Assembly: GCF_010550245.1 (NCBI RefSeq)
Contig: NZ_JAAGLU010000035.1
Coordinates: forward strand, 1 to 64,000
Reading direction: 5' to 3'
Origin: Streptomyces sp. SID12501
GTDB taxonomy: Bacteria > Actinomycetota > Actinomycetes > Streptomycetales > Streptomycetaceae
Length of the DNA: 64,000 nt
The notes beneath the pieces were generated by a model that searched no databases, had not been told where the DNA came from, and saw nothing but the letters and a program-made list of their open reading frames with translations. The position numbers and the translations under genes were made by a program. Positions 7,711 through 16,526 of this stretch are shown here, piece after piece; the stretch's first letter is position 1; each line of letters opens with the position of its first letter.

Positions 7711-9195
7711 GTGGGCGGCAACGGCGGAAGCGCGATGACCTCGGCTAGCGCTGACAAGCGCCCGAACGAGCTGCTCGGCTCGTGGTTCGTGCGCAGCGGC
7801 TGGTCCAAGGGCGAGCTGGCGCGCCAAGTAAACCGCCGGGCACGTCAGTTGGGTGCCAACCACATCTCGACGGACACCTCGCGGGTCCGGCGCTGGCTCG
7901 ACGGCGAGAACCCGCGCGAGCCGATCCCGCGCATCCTGTCCGAGCTGTTCTCCGAGCGGTTCGGGTGTGTCGTCTCCGTCGAGGACCTGGGGCTGCGTGC
8001 CGCCCGCCAGTCGCCGTCCGCATCCGGTGTCGACCTGCCGTGGACGGCCCCGCAGACCGTGGCCCTGCTCAGTGAGTTCTCCCGCAGCGACCTGATGCTG
8101 GCGCGGCGCGGCTTCCTCGGGACCGCGCTGTCCCTCGCGGCCGGCCCCACCCTCATCGAGCCCATGCAGCGCTGGCTCGTCCCGGTGCCCCCCGCCCCGC
8201 CGGAGGAGCCGGAGCACCCGTCCGCCGCGCGCCGGGCCGGCCGCCTCTCCAAGCCCGAGCTGGAGCTGCTGGAGTCCACCACCGCGATGTTCCGGCAGTG
8301 GGACGCGCAGTGCGGCGGCGGCCTGCGCCGCAAGGCGGTGGTCGGACAACTGCACGAGGTGACGGACCTCCTCCAGGAGCCCCAGCCCGAGTCCACCAGC
8401 CGCAAGCTGTTCAAGGTCGCCGCCGAGCTGGCCGAACTCGCCGGCTGGATGTCGTACGACGTGGGACTCCAGCCGACCGCCCAGAAGTACTTCGTCCTGG
8501 CCCTGCACGCGGCCAAGGAGGCCGGGGACAAGCCCCTGGGCTCGTACGTCCTGTCGTCCATGAGCCGCCAGATGATCCACCTCGGGCGGCCCGACGACGC
8601 TCTCGAACTGATCCATCTCGCGCAGTACGGCAGCCGCGACTGCGCGAGCCCCCGCACCCAGGCCATGCTGTATGCGATGGAGGCGCGCGCATACGCCAAT
8701 ATGGGACAGCCCGGAAAGTGCAAGCGGGCCGTGCGGATGGCCGAGGACACGTTCGCGGACGTACACGATTGGGACGAGCCCGATCCCGACTGGATCCGCT
8801 TCTTCTCCCAGGCCGAGCTGTACGGCGAGAACTCCCACTCGTTCCGTGACCTGGCCTACGTCGCGGGCCGCAGCCCCACCTACGCCTCCCTGGCCGAGCC
8901 CCTGATGCGGAATGCCGTCGACCTGTTCGCGAAGGACACCGATCACCAGCGGTCGTACGCACTGAATCTGATCGGCATGGCCACGGTCCACCTCCTCCAG
9001 CGGGAGCCCGAGCGGGCCACGGTGCCGGCCATGGAAGCCATGGAAATCGCCAAGAAGGTGCGCTCGGAGCGCGTCAACACTCGTATCCGAAAAACGGTCG
9101 ACACGGCTGTACGCGATTTCGGGGATCTCGCCGAGGTCGTGGACCTGACCGACCAGCTCGCGATCGATCTGCCAGAGACCGCCGAGGCGGTCTGA
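7711..9195 (+). CDS. nsdA: NsdA, TPR-like negative regulator of development
   Basis: Cytoplasmic regulator of about 494 aa. NsdA of S. coelicolor is a TPR-containing negative regulator of sporulation and antibiotic production (established). Seen: an N-terminal segment with LLGSWFVRSGWSKGELARQV resembling an XRE-type helix-turn-helix start, then RRWLDGENPREPIPR, and a C-terminal array of helical repeats (about 200-480) such as LGSYVLSSMSRQMIHLGRPD and AMLYAMEARAYANMGQPGKC. Start choice: GTG 7711 follows a G-rich tract; GTG 7684 (nine residues longer, no RBS) and ATG 7735 (GGAAG four bases upstream) are alternatives. It is a single-gene unit. Identity rests on sequence plus its position between ftsY and amtB. 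Confidence 0.9.
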   Translation: MGGNGGSAMTSASADKRPNELLGSWFVRSGWSKGELARQVNRRARQLGANHISTDTSRVRRWLDGENPREPIPRILSELFSERFGCVVSVEDLGLRAARQSPSASGVDLPWTAPQTVALLSEFSRSDLMLARRGFLGTALSLAAGPTLIEPMQRWLVPVPPAPPEEPEHPSAARRAGRLSKPELELLESTTAMFRQWDAQCGGGLRRKAVVGQLHEVTDLLQEPQPESTSRKLFKVAAELAELAGWMSYDVGLQPTAQKYFVLALHAAKEAGDKPLGSYVLSSMSRQMIHLGRPDDALELIHLAQYGSRDCASPRTQAMLYAMEARAYANMGQPGKCKRAVRMAEDTFADVHDWDEPDPDWIRFFSQAELYGENSHSFRDLAYVAGRSPTYASLAEPLMRNAVDLFAKDTDHQRSYALNLIGMATVHLLQREPERATVPAMEAMEIAKKVRSERVNTRIRKTVDTAVRDFGDLAEVVDLTDQLAIDLPETAEAV

Positions 9196-9372
9196 ACCCC
9201 CGGAACCCCGGCCGCGGCAGGCCTTCCCGACAGCCCGACTCGGCTCCCCCGCCAGGTCATCGGAAGGTCAGCCGCGGTCGGTCCACCGCCACGGACGAAG
9301 GTTGCGCCACGATAACGATCGGCGCGTCCAACATCCGGCAGTTCATCGATCCGTAACACACAAGGCACCTTC

Positions 9373-9410
9373 GTCACTGCGGCGAAACATCGAGGGGCGT
9401 CGACCGAAAC
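9373..9410 (+). promoter_or_regulatory. GlnR-type operator upstream of amtB
   Basis: GTCAC (9373-9377), six bases, GAAAC (9384-9388), six bases, GGGCG, six bases, GAAAC (9406-9410). This fits the Streptomyces GlnR pattern gTnAc-n6-GaAAc-n6-GtnAC-n6-GAAAc with the third element degenerate. A further GTAAC lies at 9353-9357, out of phase by two bases. A -10-like CATAAC (9433-9438) lies 22 bases downstream, consistent with activation by GlnR under nitrogen limitation. In the 309-base nsdA-amtB gap I see nothing else. Confidence 0.85.
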
Positions 9411-9504
9411 GGCGCTGCGTCAATGTCTGGCGCATAACCGGCCCACCCCTCAATCCGCTCAGGCTTCGCCCGCATGGGGCCGTACCAATGACGAGGAGAC
9501 GCCG

Positions 9505-10845
9505 ATGGCATCAGCCGCCATCACGCTGGCCGCAGAGGCTCCCAAGCTTTCTGCCGCGAACACCGGGTTCATGCTGATCTGTTCGGCCCTGGTGTTGCTC
9601 ATGACCCCCGGACTCGCCTTCTTCTACGGAGGCATGGTCCGCGTCAAGAGCACCCTGAACATGTTGATGATGAGCTTTATCAGCATCGGCATCGTCACCC
9701 TCCTGTGGGTGCTGTACGGCTTCTCCCTCGCGTTCGGCACCGACAAGGGCGGCCTCATCGGCTGGACCTCGGGTTGGGTCGGTCTCAGTGACATCGGCAC
9801 GACCGATCTGTGGGACGGCTACAACATCCCGATCCTGACCTTCATGGTCTTCCAGATGATGTTCGCGGTCATCACCCCCGCCCTGATCAGCGGTGCCCTC
9901 GCGGACCGCGTCAAGTTCTCGGCATGGGCGCTGTTCGTCGCCCTGTGGGCCACCGTCGTGTACTTCCCCGTCGCCCACTGGGTATGGGGCGCGGGCGGCT
10001 GGGCCTTCGAGCTCGGTGTCATCGACTTCGCCGGTGGTACGGCGGTCCACATCAACGCGGGTGCCGCGGCGCTCGGCGTGATCCTGGTCATCGGCAAGCG
10101 CGTCGGATTCAAGAAGGACCCGATGCGCCCGCACAGCCTCCCGCTGGTCATGCTCGGTGCCGGTCTCCTGTGGTTCGGCTGGTTCGGCTTCAACGCCGGC
10201 TCGTGGCTGGGCAACGACGACGGCGTCGGCACGCTGATGTTCGTCAACACGCAGGTCGCCACCGCCGCCGCCATGCTCGCCTGGCTGGTCTACGAGAAGA
10301 TCCGCCACGGAGCGTTCACCACGCTGGGCGCCGCCTCCGGCGCGGTCGCCGGTCTGGTCGCCATCACCCCCTCGGGCGGTGCGGTCTCCCCGATCGGCGC
10401 CATCGCGGTCGGCGCCATCGCCGGTCTGCTGTGCGCCATGGCTGTCGGCCTCAAGTACAAGTTCGGTTACGACGACTCGCTCGACGTCGTCGGTGTCCAC
10501 CTCGTCGGCGGTGTCGTCGGCTCCCTGCTCATCGGCCTCTTCGCCAGCGGCAAGGGCCAGTCGGAGGTCGAGGGCCTCTTCTACGGCGGCGGCCTCGACC
10601 AGTTCTGGAAGCAGTGCGCCGGCGTCTTCGCCGTCCTCGGCTACTCCCTGGTCGCCTCCGCGGTCCTCGCCTTCCTCATCGACAAGACGATCGGTATGCG
10701 CGTCTCCGAGGACGACGAGATCGCCGGCATCGACCAGGCCGAGCACGCCGAGACCGCATACGACTTCAGTGGCGCCGGCGGCGGCGCGGCCCGTACGTCC
10801 GTCACCGCGGCCGTCGGTGGCGAGAGCAAGAAGGTGGACGCATGA
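9505..10845 (+). CDS. amtB: Ammonium transporter AmtB
   Basis: Amt/Mep/Rh family ammonium channel, 446 aa, with about eleven membrane helices; imports ammonium across the cytoplasmic membrane and is gated by GlnK. Seen: TPGLAFFYGGMVR in helix 1, the signature DFAGGTAVHINAGAAALG with one pore histidine, and DVVGVHLVGGVVGSLLIGLF with the other, then a Gly/Ala-rich cytoplasmic tail. ATG 9505 follows GAGGAG by six bases. Its stop overlaps the glnK start (ATGA), and glnD follows, giving the classical amtB-glnK-glnD operon behind a GlnR-type operator. Confidence 0.97.
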   Translation: MASAAITLAAEAPKLSAANTGFMLICSALVLLMTPGLAFFYGGMVRVKSTLNMLMMSFISIGIVTLLWVLYGFSLAFGTDKGGLIGWTSGWVGLSDIGTTDLWDGYNIPILTFMVFQMMFAVITPALISGALADRVKFSAWALFVALWATVVYFPVAHWVWGAGGWAFELGVIDFAGGTAVHINAGAAALGVILVIGKRVGFKKDPMRPHSLPLVMLGAGLLWFGWFGFNAGSWLGNDDGVGTLMFVNTQVATAAAMLAWLVYEKIRHGAFTTLGAASGAVAGLVAITPSGGAVSPIGAIAVGAIAGLLCAMAVGLKYKFGYDDSLDVVGVHLVGGVVGSLLIGLFASGKGQSEVEGLFYGGGLDQFWKQCAGVFAVLGYSLVASAVLAFLIDKTIGMRVSEDDEIAGIDQAEHAETAYDFSGAGGGAARTSVTAAVGGESKKVDA

Positions 10846-11180
10846 AGCTCATCACCGCCGTTGTGAAGCCCCACCGGCTCGACGAGATCAAGGAGGCCCT
10901 CCAGGCCTTCGGGGTCCACGGTCTGACGGTCACCGAGGCGAGCGGCTACGGTCGTCAGCGGGGCCACACCGAGGTCTACCGCGGTGCCGAGTACACGGTC
11001 GACCTGGTTCCCAAGATCCGTATCGAGGTCCTCGCCGAGGACGACGACGCCGAGGGTCTCATCGACGTCATCGTCAAGGCGGCCCGGACCGGCAAGATCG
11101 GTGACGGCAAGGTCTGGTCCGTCCCGGTCGAGACCGCCGTCCGGGTCCGGACCGGCGAGCGCGGTCCGGACGCGCTCTGA
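10842..11180 (+). CDS. glnK: Nitrogen regulatory PII protein GlnK
   Basis: PII signal transducer, 112 aa, that reports nitrogen/energy status by binding ATP/ADP and 2-oxoglutarate and that docks on AmtB. Seen: MKLITAVVKPHRLDEIKEAL at the N-terminus, the T-loop GHTEVYRGAEYTVDLVPK with Tyr51 at the modification site, and the B-loop AARTGKIGDGKVW. In S. coelicolor this Tyr is adenylylated by GlnD rather than uridylylated (established). ATG 10842 overlaps the amtB stop, indicating translational coupling. Confidence 0.97.
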   Translation: MKLITAVVKPHRLDEIKEALQAFGVHGLTVTEASGYGRQRGHTEVYRGAEYTVDLVPKIRIEVLAEDDDAEGLIDVIVKAARTGKIGDGKVWSVPVETAVRVRTGERGPDAL

Positions 11181-11208
11181 GGCAGTAAAGACGAACAGGA
11201 GTCGCTGG

Positions 11209-13680
11209 GTGACGAGTACGGACGTGCGTAAGGATGCAGAGGACTCGGGACCCAGCGGCTATGCGGCGGCCCGGCTGCGCCTCCTCACCGAGGGGGCGCG
11301 GTCCGGGCCGCCGCGCCGTGCGGCCCTGGCAGAACTGACCGACGAGTGGCTGACCGGCCTGTTCACTGCGGCGACCGAAGGACCGCAAGGACTGCGCGGA
11401 GTCTCCCTGGTCGCCGTCGGCGGCTACGGCAGAGGTGAACTCTCCCCACGCAGCGACCTGGACCTGCTCCTCCTGCACGACGGCAGCGACTCCGCCGGTG
11501 TCGCGGCCCTCGCCGACCGCCTCTGGTACCCCGTCTGGGACCTGGGCCTCGCCCTGGACCACTCCGTCCGGACACAGTCCGAGGCCCGGAAGGTGTCGGG
11601 CGAGGACCTCAAGGTGCAGCTGGGCCTGCTGGACGCCCGCCACCTGGCCGGTGACCTCGGCCTCACCGCCGGCCTGCGCACCGCCGTTCTCGCCGACTGG
11701 CGCAACCAGGCCCCCAAGCGCCTCCCCGAACTCCAGGAACTCTGCGCCGAACGCGCCGAGCGCCAGGGCGAGCTGCAGTACCTCCTCGAACCCGACCTCA
11801 AGGAGGCCCGCGGCGGCCTGCGCGACGCCACCGCCCTGCGCGCGGTCGCGGCCTCCTGGCTGGCCGACGCCCCCCGCGAGGGCCTCACGGATGCGCGCCG
11901 CCGCCTGCTGGACGTCCGCGACGCCCTCCACCTCACCACCGGCCGCGCCACCGACCGCCTCGCCCTCCAGGAACAGGACCAGGTCGCCGGCGAACTCGGC
12001 CTCCTCGACGCCGACACCCTCCTGCGACAGGTCTACGAGGCGGCACGCGTCGTGTCGTACGCGAGTGACGTGACCTGGCGCGAGGTGGGGCGCGTGCTCC
12101 GATCGCGCGCCGTACGCCCGCGCCTGCGCGCCATGCTGGGCGGCGGTAAACCGGCGCCGGAACGTTCCCCCTTGGCCGAGGGCGTCGTGGAGCAGGACGG
12201 CGAGGTGGGCCTTGCCCGTGCCGCGCGCCCCGACCGCGACCCCGTACTCCTGCTGCGCGCCGCCGCGGCAGCCGCCCAGGCGGGCCTTCCGCTGTCCCTG
12301 CACGCGGTCCGCCGCATGGCGGCGGCGGCACGGCCGCTGCCGACCCCGTGGCCGGCCGAGGCGAGAGAGCAACTGGTGACGTTGCTGGGCTCGGGCCGCC
12401 CGACCATCGAGGTCTGGGAAGCCCTGGAGGCCGAGGGCCTGATCACCCACTTCCTCCCCGACTGGGAGCGGGTCCGCTGCCGCCCGCAGCGCAACGCCGT
12501 CCACATCTGGACGGTCGACCGCCACCTGATCGAAACCGCCGTCCGGGCCTCGGAGTTCACCCGCCGGGTCAGCCGCCCCGACCTCCTCCTCGTCTCCGCG
12601 CTGCTCCACGACATCGGCAAGGGCTGGCCCGGCGACCACTCCGTCGCGGGCGAGATCATCGCCAAGGACGTAGCCGCCCGCATCGGCTTCGACCGCGCGG
12701 ACGTGGCGGTACTGGCCACTCTCGTACGTCACCATCTGCTGCTCGTCGACACCGCCACCCGGCGTGACCTGGAGGACCCGGCCACCGTGCGCTCGGTCGC
12801 CGAGGCGGTCGGCACCCAGAGCACGCTGGAACTCCTCCACGCGCTCACCGAGTCCGACGCGCAGGCGACGGGCCCGGCCGCCTGGTCGACCTGGCGCGGT
12901 TCGCTCGTCGCCGACCTGGTGAAACGGGTCGCCGCCGTCCTCGCCGGGGACGCCCCCGAGGAGCCCGAGGCCGTCGCGCCCACCGCCGAACAGGAACGGC
13001 TCGCCATCGAGGCGTTCCGCACGGGCGGCCCGGTGCTGTCGCTGCGCGCCCAGACGGAGTCCCCGGCGGAGGCGTCGGTGGAGGAGGAGCCCTCCGGGGA
13101 TCCCGAGCCGCTGGGCGTCGAGCTGCTGATCGCCGTACCCGACCAGCCGGGCGTCCTGCCCGCCGTGGCCGGTGTCCTCGCCATGCACCGTCTGACGGTC
13201 CGCACGGCGGAACTGCGCTCACTGGACCTCCCCGACGGCGTCGAGGGCGCGGTCCTGCTCCTCGACTGGCGCGTCGCCGCCGAGTACGGCTCCCTGCCCC
13301 AGGCGGCCCGCCTGCGCGCCGACCTCGTACGGGCGCTCGACGGCTCCCTGGACATCGCGGGCCGCCTGGCCGAGCGCGACGCGGCGTACCCGCGCCGACG
13401 GGGTGTCGTGGCGCCGCCGGCCCGGGTGACCGTCCATCCGGCCGCGTCCCGGCTGGCCACGGTGATCGAGGTGCGCGCGCAGGACGCCCCGGGGCTGCTG
13501 CACCGGATCGGGCGGGCCCTGGAGGACGCGGGGGTGCGGGTGCGGAGCATGCACGTCAGCACACTGGGGTCCAACGCGGTGGACGCCTTCTACGTGACCA
13601 GCCGCAAGGGCGCGCCGCTGCCGGTGGACGAGGCGTCGACGGTGGCACGGAAGCTGGAGGAGATGATGCGGGCGTCCTGA
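11209..13680 (+). CDS. glnD: PII nucleotidyltransferase GlnD
   Basis: Bifunctional PII-modifying enzyme, 823 aa; in Streptomyces it adenylylates and de-adenylylates GlnK. Domains in order: nucleotidyltransferase with VGGYGRGELSPRSDLDLLLL (about 70-89), a helical linker, an HD phosphohydrolase with LLHDIGKGWPGDHS (His467-Asp468), and two C-terminal ACT domains (about 635-710 and 745-823) that bind glutamine. GTG 11209 is chosen for CAGGAG seven bases upstream; the frame is open further up but that stretch overlaps glnK. It lies 28 bases after glnK in the same operon and ends before a 13-bp terminator hairpin. Confidence 0.95.
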   Translation: MTSTDVRKDAEDSGPSGYAAARLRLLTEGARSGPPRRAALAELTDEWLTGLFTAATEGPQGLRGVSLVAVGGYGRGELSPRSDLDLLLLHDGSDSAGVAALADRLWYPVWDLGLALDHSVRTQSEARKVSGEDLKVQLGLLDARHLAGDLGLTAGLRTAVLADWRNQAPKRLPELQELCAERAERQGELQYLLEPDLKEARGGLRDATALRAVAASWLADAPREGLTDARRRLLDVRDALHLTTGRATDRLALQEQDQVAGELGLLDADTLLRQVYEAARVVSYASDVTWREVGRVLRSRAVRPRLRAMLGGGKPAPERSPLAEGVVEQDGEVGLARAARPDRDPVLLLRAAAAAAQAGLPLSLHAVRRMAAAARPLPTPWPAEAREQLVTLLGSGRPTIEVWEALEAEGLITHFLPDWERVRCRPQRNAVHIWTVDRHLIETAVRASEFTRRVSRPDLLLVSALLHDIGKGWPGDHSVAGEIIAKDVAARIGFDRADVAVLATLVRHHLLLVDTATRRDLEDPATVRSVAEAVGTQSTLELLHALTESDAQATGPAAWSTWRGSLVADLVKRVAAVLAGDAPEEPEAVAPTAEQERLAIEAFRTGGPVLSLRAQTESPAEASVEEEPSGDPEPLGVELLIAVPDQPGVLPAVAGVLAMHRLTVRTAELRSLDLPDGVEGAVLLLDWRVAAEYGSLPQAARLRADLVRALDGSLDIAGRLAERDAAYPRRRGVVAPPARVTVHPAASRLATVIEVRAQDAPGLLHRIGRALEDAGVRVRSMHVSTLGSNAVDAFYVTSRKGAPLPVDEASTVARKLEEMMRAS

Positions 13681-13697
13681 CCGCCCGCGCGAGATCG

Positions 13698-13730
13698 CGT
13701 CCCCGTCTGCCGAATTCGCAGGCGGGGACG
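13698..13730 (+). terminator. Terminator of amtB-glnK-glnD
   Basis: CGTCCCCGTCTGC (13698-13710) pairs with GCAGGCGGGGACG (13718-13730), 13 bp with one G-U pair, loop CGAATTC, then AATTGCTT. It closes the nitrogen operon ahead of ffh. Confidence 0.88.
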
Positions 13731-13800
13731 AATTGCTTGCGAGGCCGGATACCCTGGAGGGCAACCCACTGCCCCCGACCCCTGAGGACCGACGAGCGCC

Positions 13801-15360
13801 GTGTTCGATACTCTCTCCGATCGCCTCTCAGCGACTTTCAAGAACCTGCGCGGCAAGGGGCGGCTTTCCGAAGCCGATATCGACGCCACGGCCCGCGAGA
13901 TCCGTATCGCGCTCCTCGAAGCCGACGTGGCCCTGCCGGTCGTGCGGACGTTCATCAAGAACGTCAAGGAGCGCGCCCTCGGGTCCGACGTCTCCAAGGC
14001 CCTGAACCCCGCCCAGCAGGTCCTCAAGATCGTCAACGACGAGCTCGTCACGATCCTGGGCGGCGAGACCCGGCGCCTGCGCTTCGCCAAGCAGCCGCCG
14101 ACCGTCATCATGCTGGCCGGTCTCCAGGGTGCCGGTAAGACCACCCTCGCGGGCAAGCTGGGCAAGTGGCTCAAGGACCAGGGGCACTCGCCCCTCCTCG
14201 TCGCCGCCGACCTCCAGCGCCCCAACGCCGTCAACCAGCTCAGCGTCGTCGCCGAGCGCGCCGGGGTCGCGGTCTACGCGCCCGAGCCGGGCAACGGGGT
14301 CGGTGACCCGGTCAAGGTCGCCAGGGACTCCATGGAGTTCGCGAAGACCAAGGTCCACGACATCGTGATCGTGGACACCGCAGGCCGCCTAGGCATCGAC
14401 GCCGAGTTGATGCAGCAGGCCGCGGACATCCGCGACGCGGTCTCGCCCGACGAGATCCTCTTCGTCGTCGACGCGATGATCGGCCAGGACGCCGTCAACA
14501 CGGCCGAGGCCTTCCGGGACGGCGTCGGCTTCGACGGTGTCGTCCTGTCGAAGCTCGACGGTGACGCGCGTGGTGGTGCCGCGCTCTCCATCGCGTCGGT
14601 GACCGGCAAGCCGATCATGTTCGCGTCGAACGGCGAGAAGCTCGACGACTTCGACGCGTTCCACCCTGACCGGATGGCCTCCCGCATCCTCGACATGGGT
14701 GACCTGCTCACCCTGATCGAGCAGGCGGAGAAGACGTTCAGCCAGGAAGAAGCCGAGGCGATGGCCTCGAAGCTGGCGTCCAAGAAGGGCCAGGACTTCA
14801 CCCTGGACGACTTCCTGGCCCAGATGGAGCAGGTCAGGAAGATGGGCAGCATCTCCAAGCTGCTCGGCTTGCTGCCCGGCATGGGTCAGATCAAGGACCA
14901 GATCAACAACCTCGACGAACGCGATGTGGACCGTACGGCGGCCATCATCAAGTCGATGACCCCGGCCGAGCGCCAGGACGCGACGATCATCAACGGCTCG
15001 CGCCGCGCCCGTATCGCCAAGGGCTCCGGTGTCGAGGTCAGCGCCGTGAAGGGCCTGGTCGAGCGGTTCTTCGAGGCTCGCAAGATGATGTCCCGCATGG
15101 CCCAGGGCGGCGGCATGCCGGGGATGCCCGGGATGCCGGGCATGGGTGGCGGCCCCGGCCGCTCCAAGAAGCAGCCCAAGCAGGCCAAGGGCAAGCAGCG
15201 CTCCGGCAACCCGATGAAGCGCAGGCAGCAGGAGCAGGAGGACGCCGCCCGCAAGGCCGCCGGCGCCCAGGGTGCTCCGGGCGGCGCGTTCGGTCTGCCG
15301 GGCCAGCAGGGCGCGCAGGACTTCGAGCTGCCGGACGAGTTCAAGAAGTTCATGGGCTGA
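13801..15360 (+). CDS. ffh: Signal recognition particle protein Ffh
   Basis: SRP54 GTPase, 519 aa, which binds signal sequences at the ribosome together with 4.5S/scRNA and hands them to FtsY. N domain 1-90, G domain with GLQGAGKTTLAGKLG (about 105-119), DTAGRLGID, LSKLDGDARGG, then the Met-rich M domain (about 330-460) with MPGMPGMPGMGG, and a basic/Gln-rich tail ending in PDEFKKFMG. The start is GTG 13801, preceded by GAGGA some 15 bases upstream. A hairpin follows the stop. Confidence 0.97.
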   Translation: MFDTLSDRLSATFKNLRGKGRLSEADIDATAREIRIALLEADVALPVVRTFIKNVKERALGSDVSKALNPAQQVLKIVNDELVTILGGETRRLRFAKQPPTVIMLAGLQGAGKTTLAGKLGKWLKDQGHSPLLVAADLQRPNAVNQLSVVAERAGVAVYAPEPGNGVGDPVKVARDSMEFAKTKVHDIVIVDTAGRLGIDAELMQQAADIRDAVSPDEILFVVDAMIGQDAVNTAEAFRDGVGFDGVVLSKLDGDARGGAALSIASVTGKPIMFASNGEKLDDFDAFHPDRMASRILDMGDLLTLIEQAEKTFSQEEAEAMASKLASKKGQDFTLDDFLAQMEQVRKMGSISKLLGLLPGMGQIKDQINNLDERDVDRTAAIIKSMTPAERQDATIINGSRRARIAKGSGVEVSAVKGLVERFFEARKMMSRMAQGGGMPGMPGMPGMGGGPGRSKKQPKQAKGKQRSGNPMKRRQQEQEDAARKAAGAQGAPGGAFGLPGQQGAQDFELPDEFKKFMG

Positions 15361-15415
15361 GAAGCCGATCGGCCGGGAAGTCGATCAGCCGACTCCAGAC
15401 GTCGGTACGGCGTGC

Positions 15416-15443
15416 AGGGCGCCTCTCCCCGGAGGGGCGCCCT
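15416..15443. terminator. Terminator between ffh and the methyltransferase gene
   Basis: AGGGCGCC (15416-15423) pairs with GGCGCCCT (15436-15443); the stem continues inward through CTCC/GGAG. It lies between convergent genes and can serve both. Confidence 0.82.
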
Positions 15444-15477
15444 CACGCGTTCCGCGCAACGGCTGCCGCAGGTCACC

Positions 15478-16326
15478 TCAAGCGGTACGGGCGATGAGGT
15501 AACGGAAGACGTTCGGCATCCAGATCGTCCCGTCCCGCCGCTGATGCGGATGCAGTGCCTCCGCCAGCTCCTTGTCCACCTGCTCCTGGCCGGCCGCCGC
15601 GATCGCCGCGTCGAACACTCCCGTCGACAGCAGCCCTCGTACGGCGCTTCGCATGTTCGCGTACCCGAACGGGCATGCCACCCGCCCGGAGCCGTCCGGG
15701 CGCAGGCCCGCCCACTGGGCCACCTCCTCCAGGTCGTCGCGGAGCGCGGGGCGCCAACTGCCCGTGACGCGCGGCGGATCGGCGAGCCGGGCCGCGACCC
15801 GCAGTACCGCCGACGTGGCGCAGCGCTCCGGCGGGCCCCAGCCCACCAGCACCACCGGCGAGCCCCGACGGACCGACGGCACCGCCGCCGCGAGCGTCCG
15901 GCTGAGCCCCTCGGAGTCGCCCGCGAGACAGCCGATCGGCTCGAACGCGGTCACCAGGGTGTACGCGGGAGAGTCCGCCTCCTCAGGGAGTCTCGTCATG
16001 AGCCGGGTGTCGCCGCGCGCGCGTGTGAGCGCCGGTTCGGGCAGTAAACGCTCCCTCGCGAGGCTCAGCCGCTGCGCTGAGGATGCCTCGACGCCGGTGA
16101 CGGCGGCGCCTCTTGAGGCCGCCATCAACAGAGCCAGGCCCGAGCCGCAGCCGAGGCCGAGCAGTCGGGTGCCGGTGCCCACTTCCAGCCGCTCGTAGAC
16201 GGACTCGTAGAGCGGTACGAACATCCGCTCCTGGATCTCCGACCAGTCACGCGCGCGTGCGCACAGGTCCACGCGGGTCGCCGGACCCGCGTGAGGCAGG
16301 TGCTGCCGCACGAGTGTAGGTGTCAT
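15478..16326 (-). CDS. Class I SAM-dependent methyltransferase-like protein
   Basis: About 282 aa, Rossmann-type SAM methyltransferase of unknown substrate. Seen: motif I LLGLGCGSGLALLMA, followed by an acidic strand end VTGVEASSAQ; then VTAFEPIGCLAG and SPVVLVGWGPPERC, consistent with the later strands. ATG 16326 (MTPTLVRQHLPH) is chosen because homologous-looking sequence begins there; the frame is open up to 16494 but the extra N-terminus is low-complexity. No strong RBS is visible at either. It is convergent with ffh and divergent from proS. Confidence 0.75.
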   Translation of the reverse strand: MTPTLVRQHLPHAGPATRVDLCARARDWSEIQERMFVPLYESVYERLEVGTGTRLLGLGCGSGLALLMAASRGAAVTGVEASSAQRLSLARERLLPEPALTRARGDTRLMTRLPEEADSPAYTLVTAFEPIGCLAGDSEGLSRTLAAAVPSVRRGSPVVLVGWGPPERCATSAVLRVAARLADPPRVTGSWRPALRDDLEEVAQWAGLRPDGSGRVACPFGYANMRSAVRGLLSTGVFDAAIAAAGQEQVDKELAEALHPHQRRDGTIWMPNVFRYLIARTA

Positions 16327-16489
16327 CGAAAGCGCCCCAATCCGCCGAGAGTTGCCCTTGTTTCCGATGTGGTGGCCCCCGTGCAGTGCGCGCTCGCACT
16401 TCCCCCGTATGCCAGGTAACTCCGCACCCGAGCCGCCGTCCAGGGGTTGTGGGGCCGAGGTTGTGTGCTCGCTGTGCTCACGAAAAGAA

Positions 16490-16526
16490 TTCACATGCCG
16501 GCAACGTGAGCCCGTAGCATCCCGTC
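16490..16526 (+). promoter_or_regulatory. Leaderless promoter of proS
   Basis: TAGCAT (16515-16520) ends six bases before ATG 16527, and TCACAT (16491-16496) lies 18 bases further up. Transcription would then start at or next to the ATG, and no RBS is present, so the gene is probably leaderless. Confidence 0.6.

Noticed and set aside
11074..13188. 704-codon minus-strand open frame opposite glnD
   Set aside because: Antisense shadow of a well-supported gene; composition is that of the complementary frame in GC-rich DNA, with no RBS or known domain.
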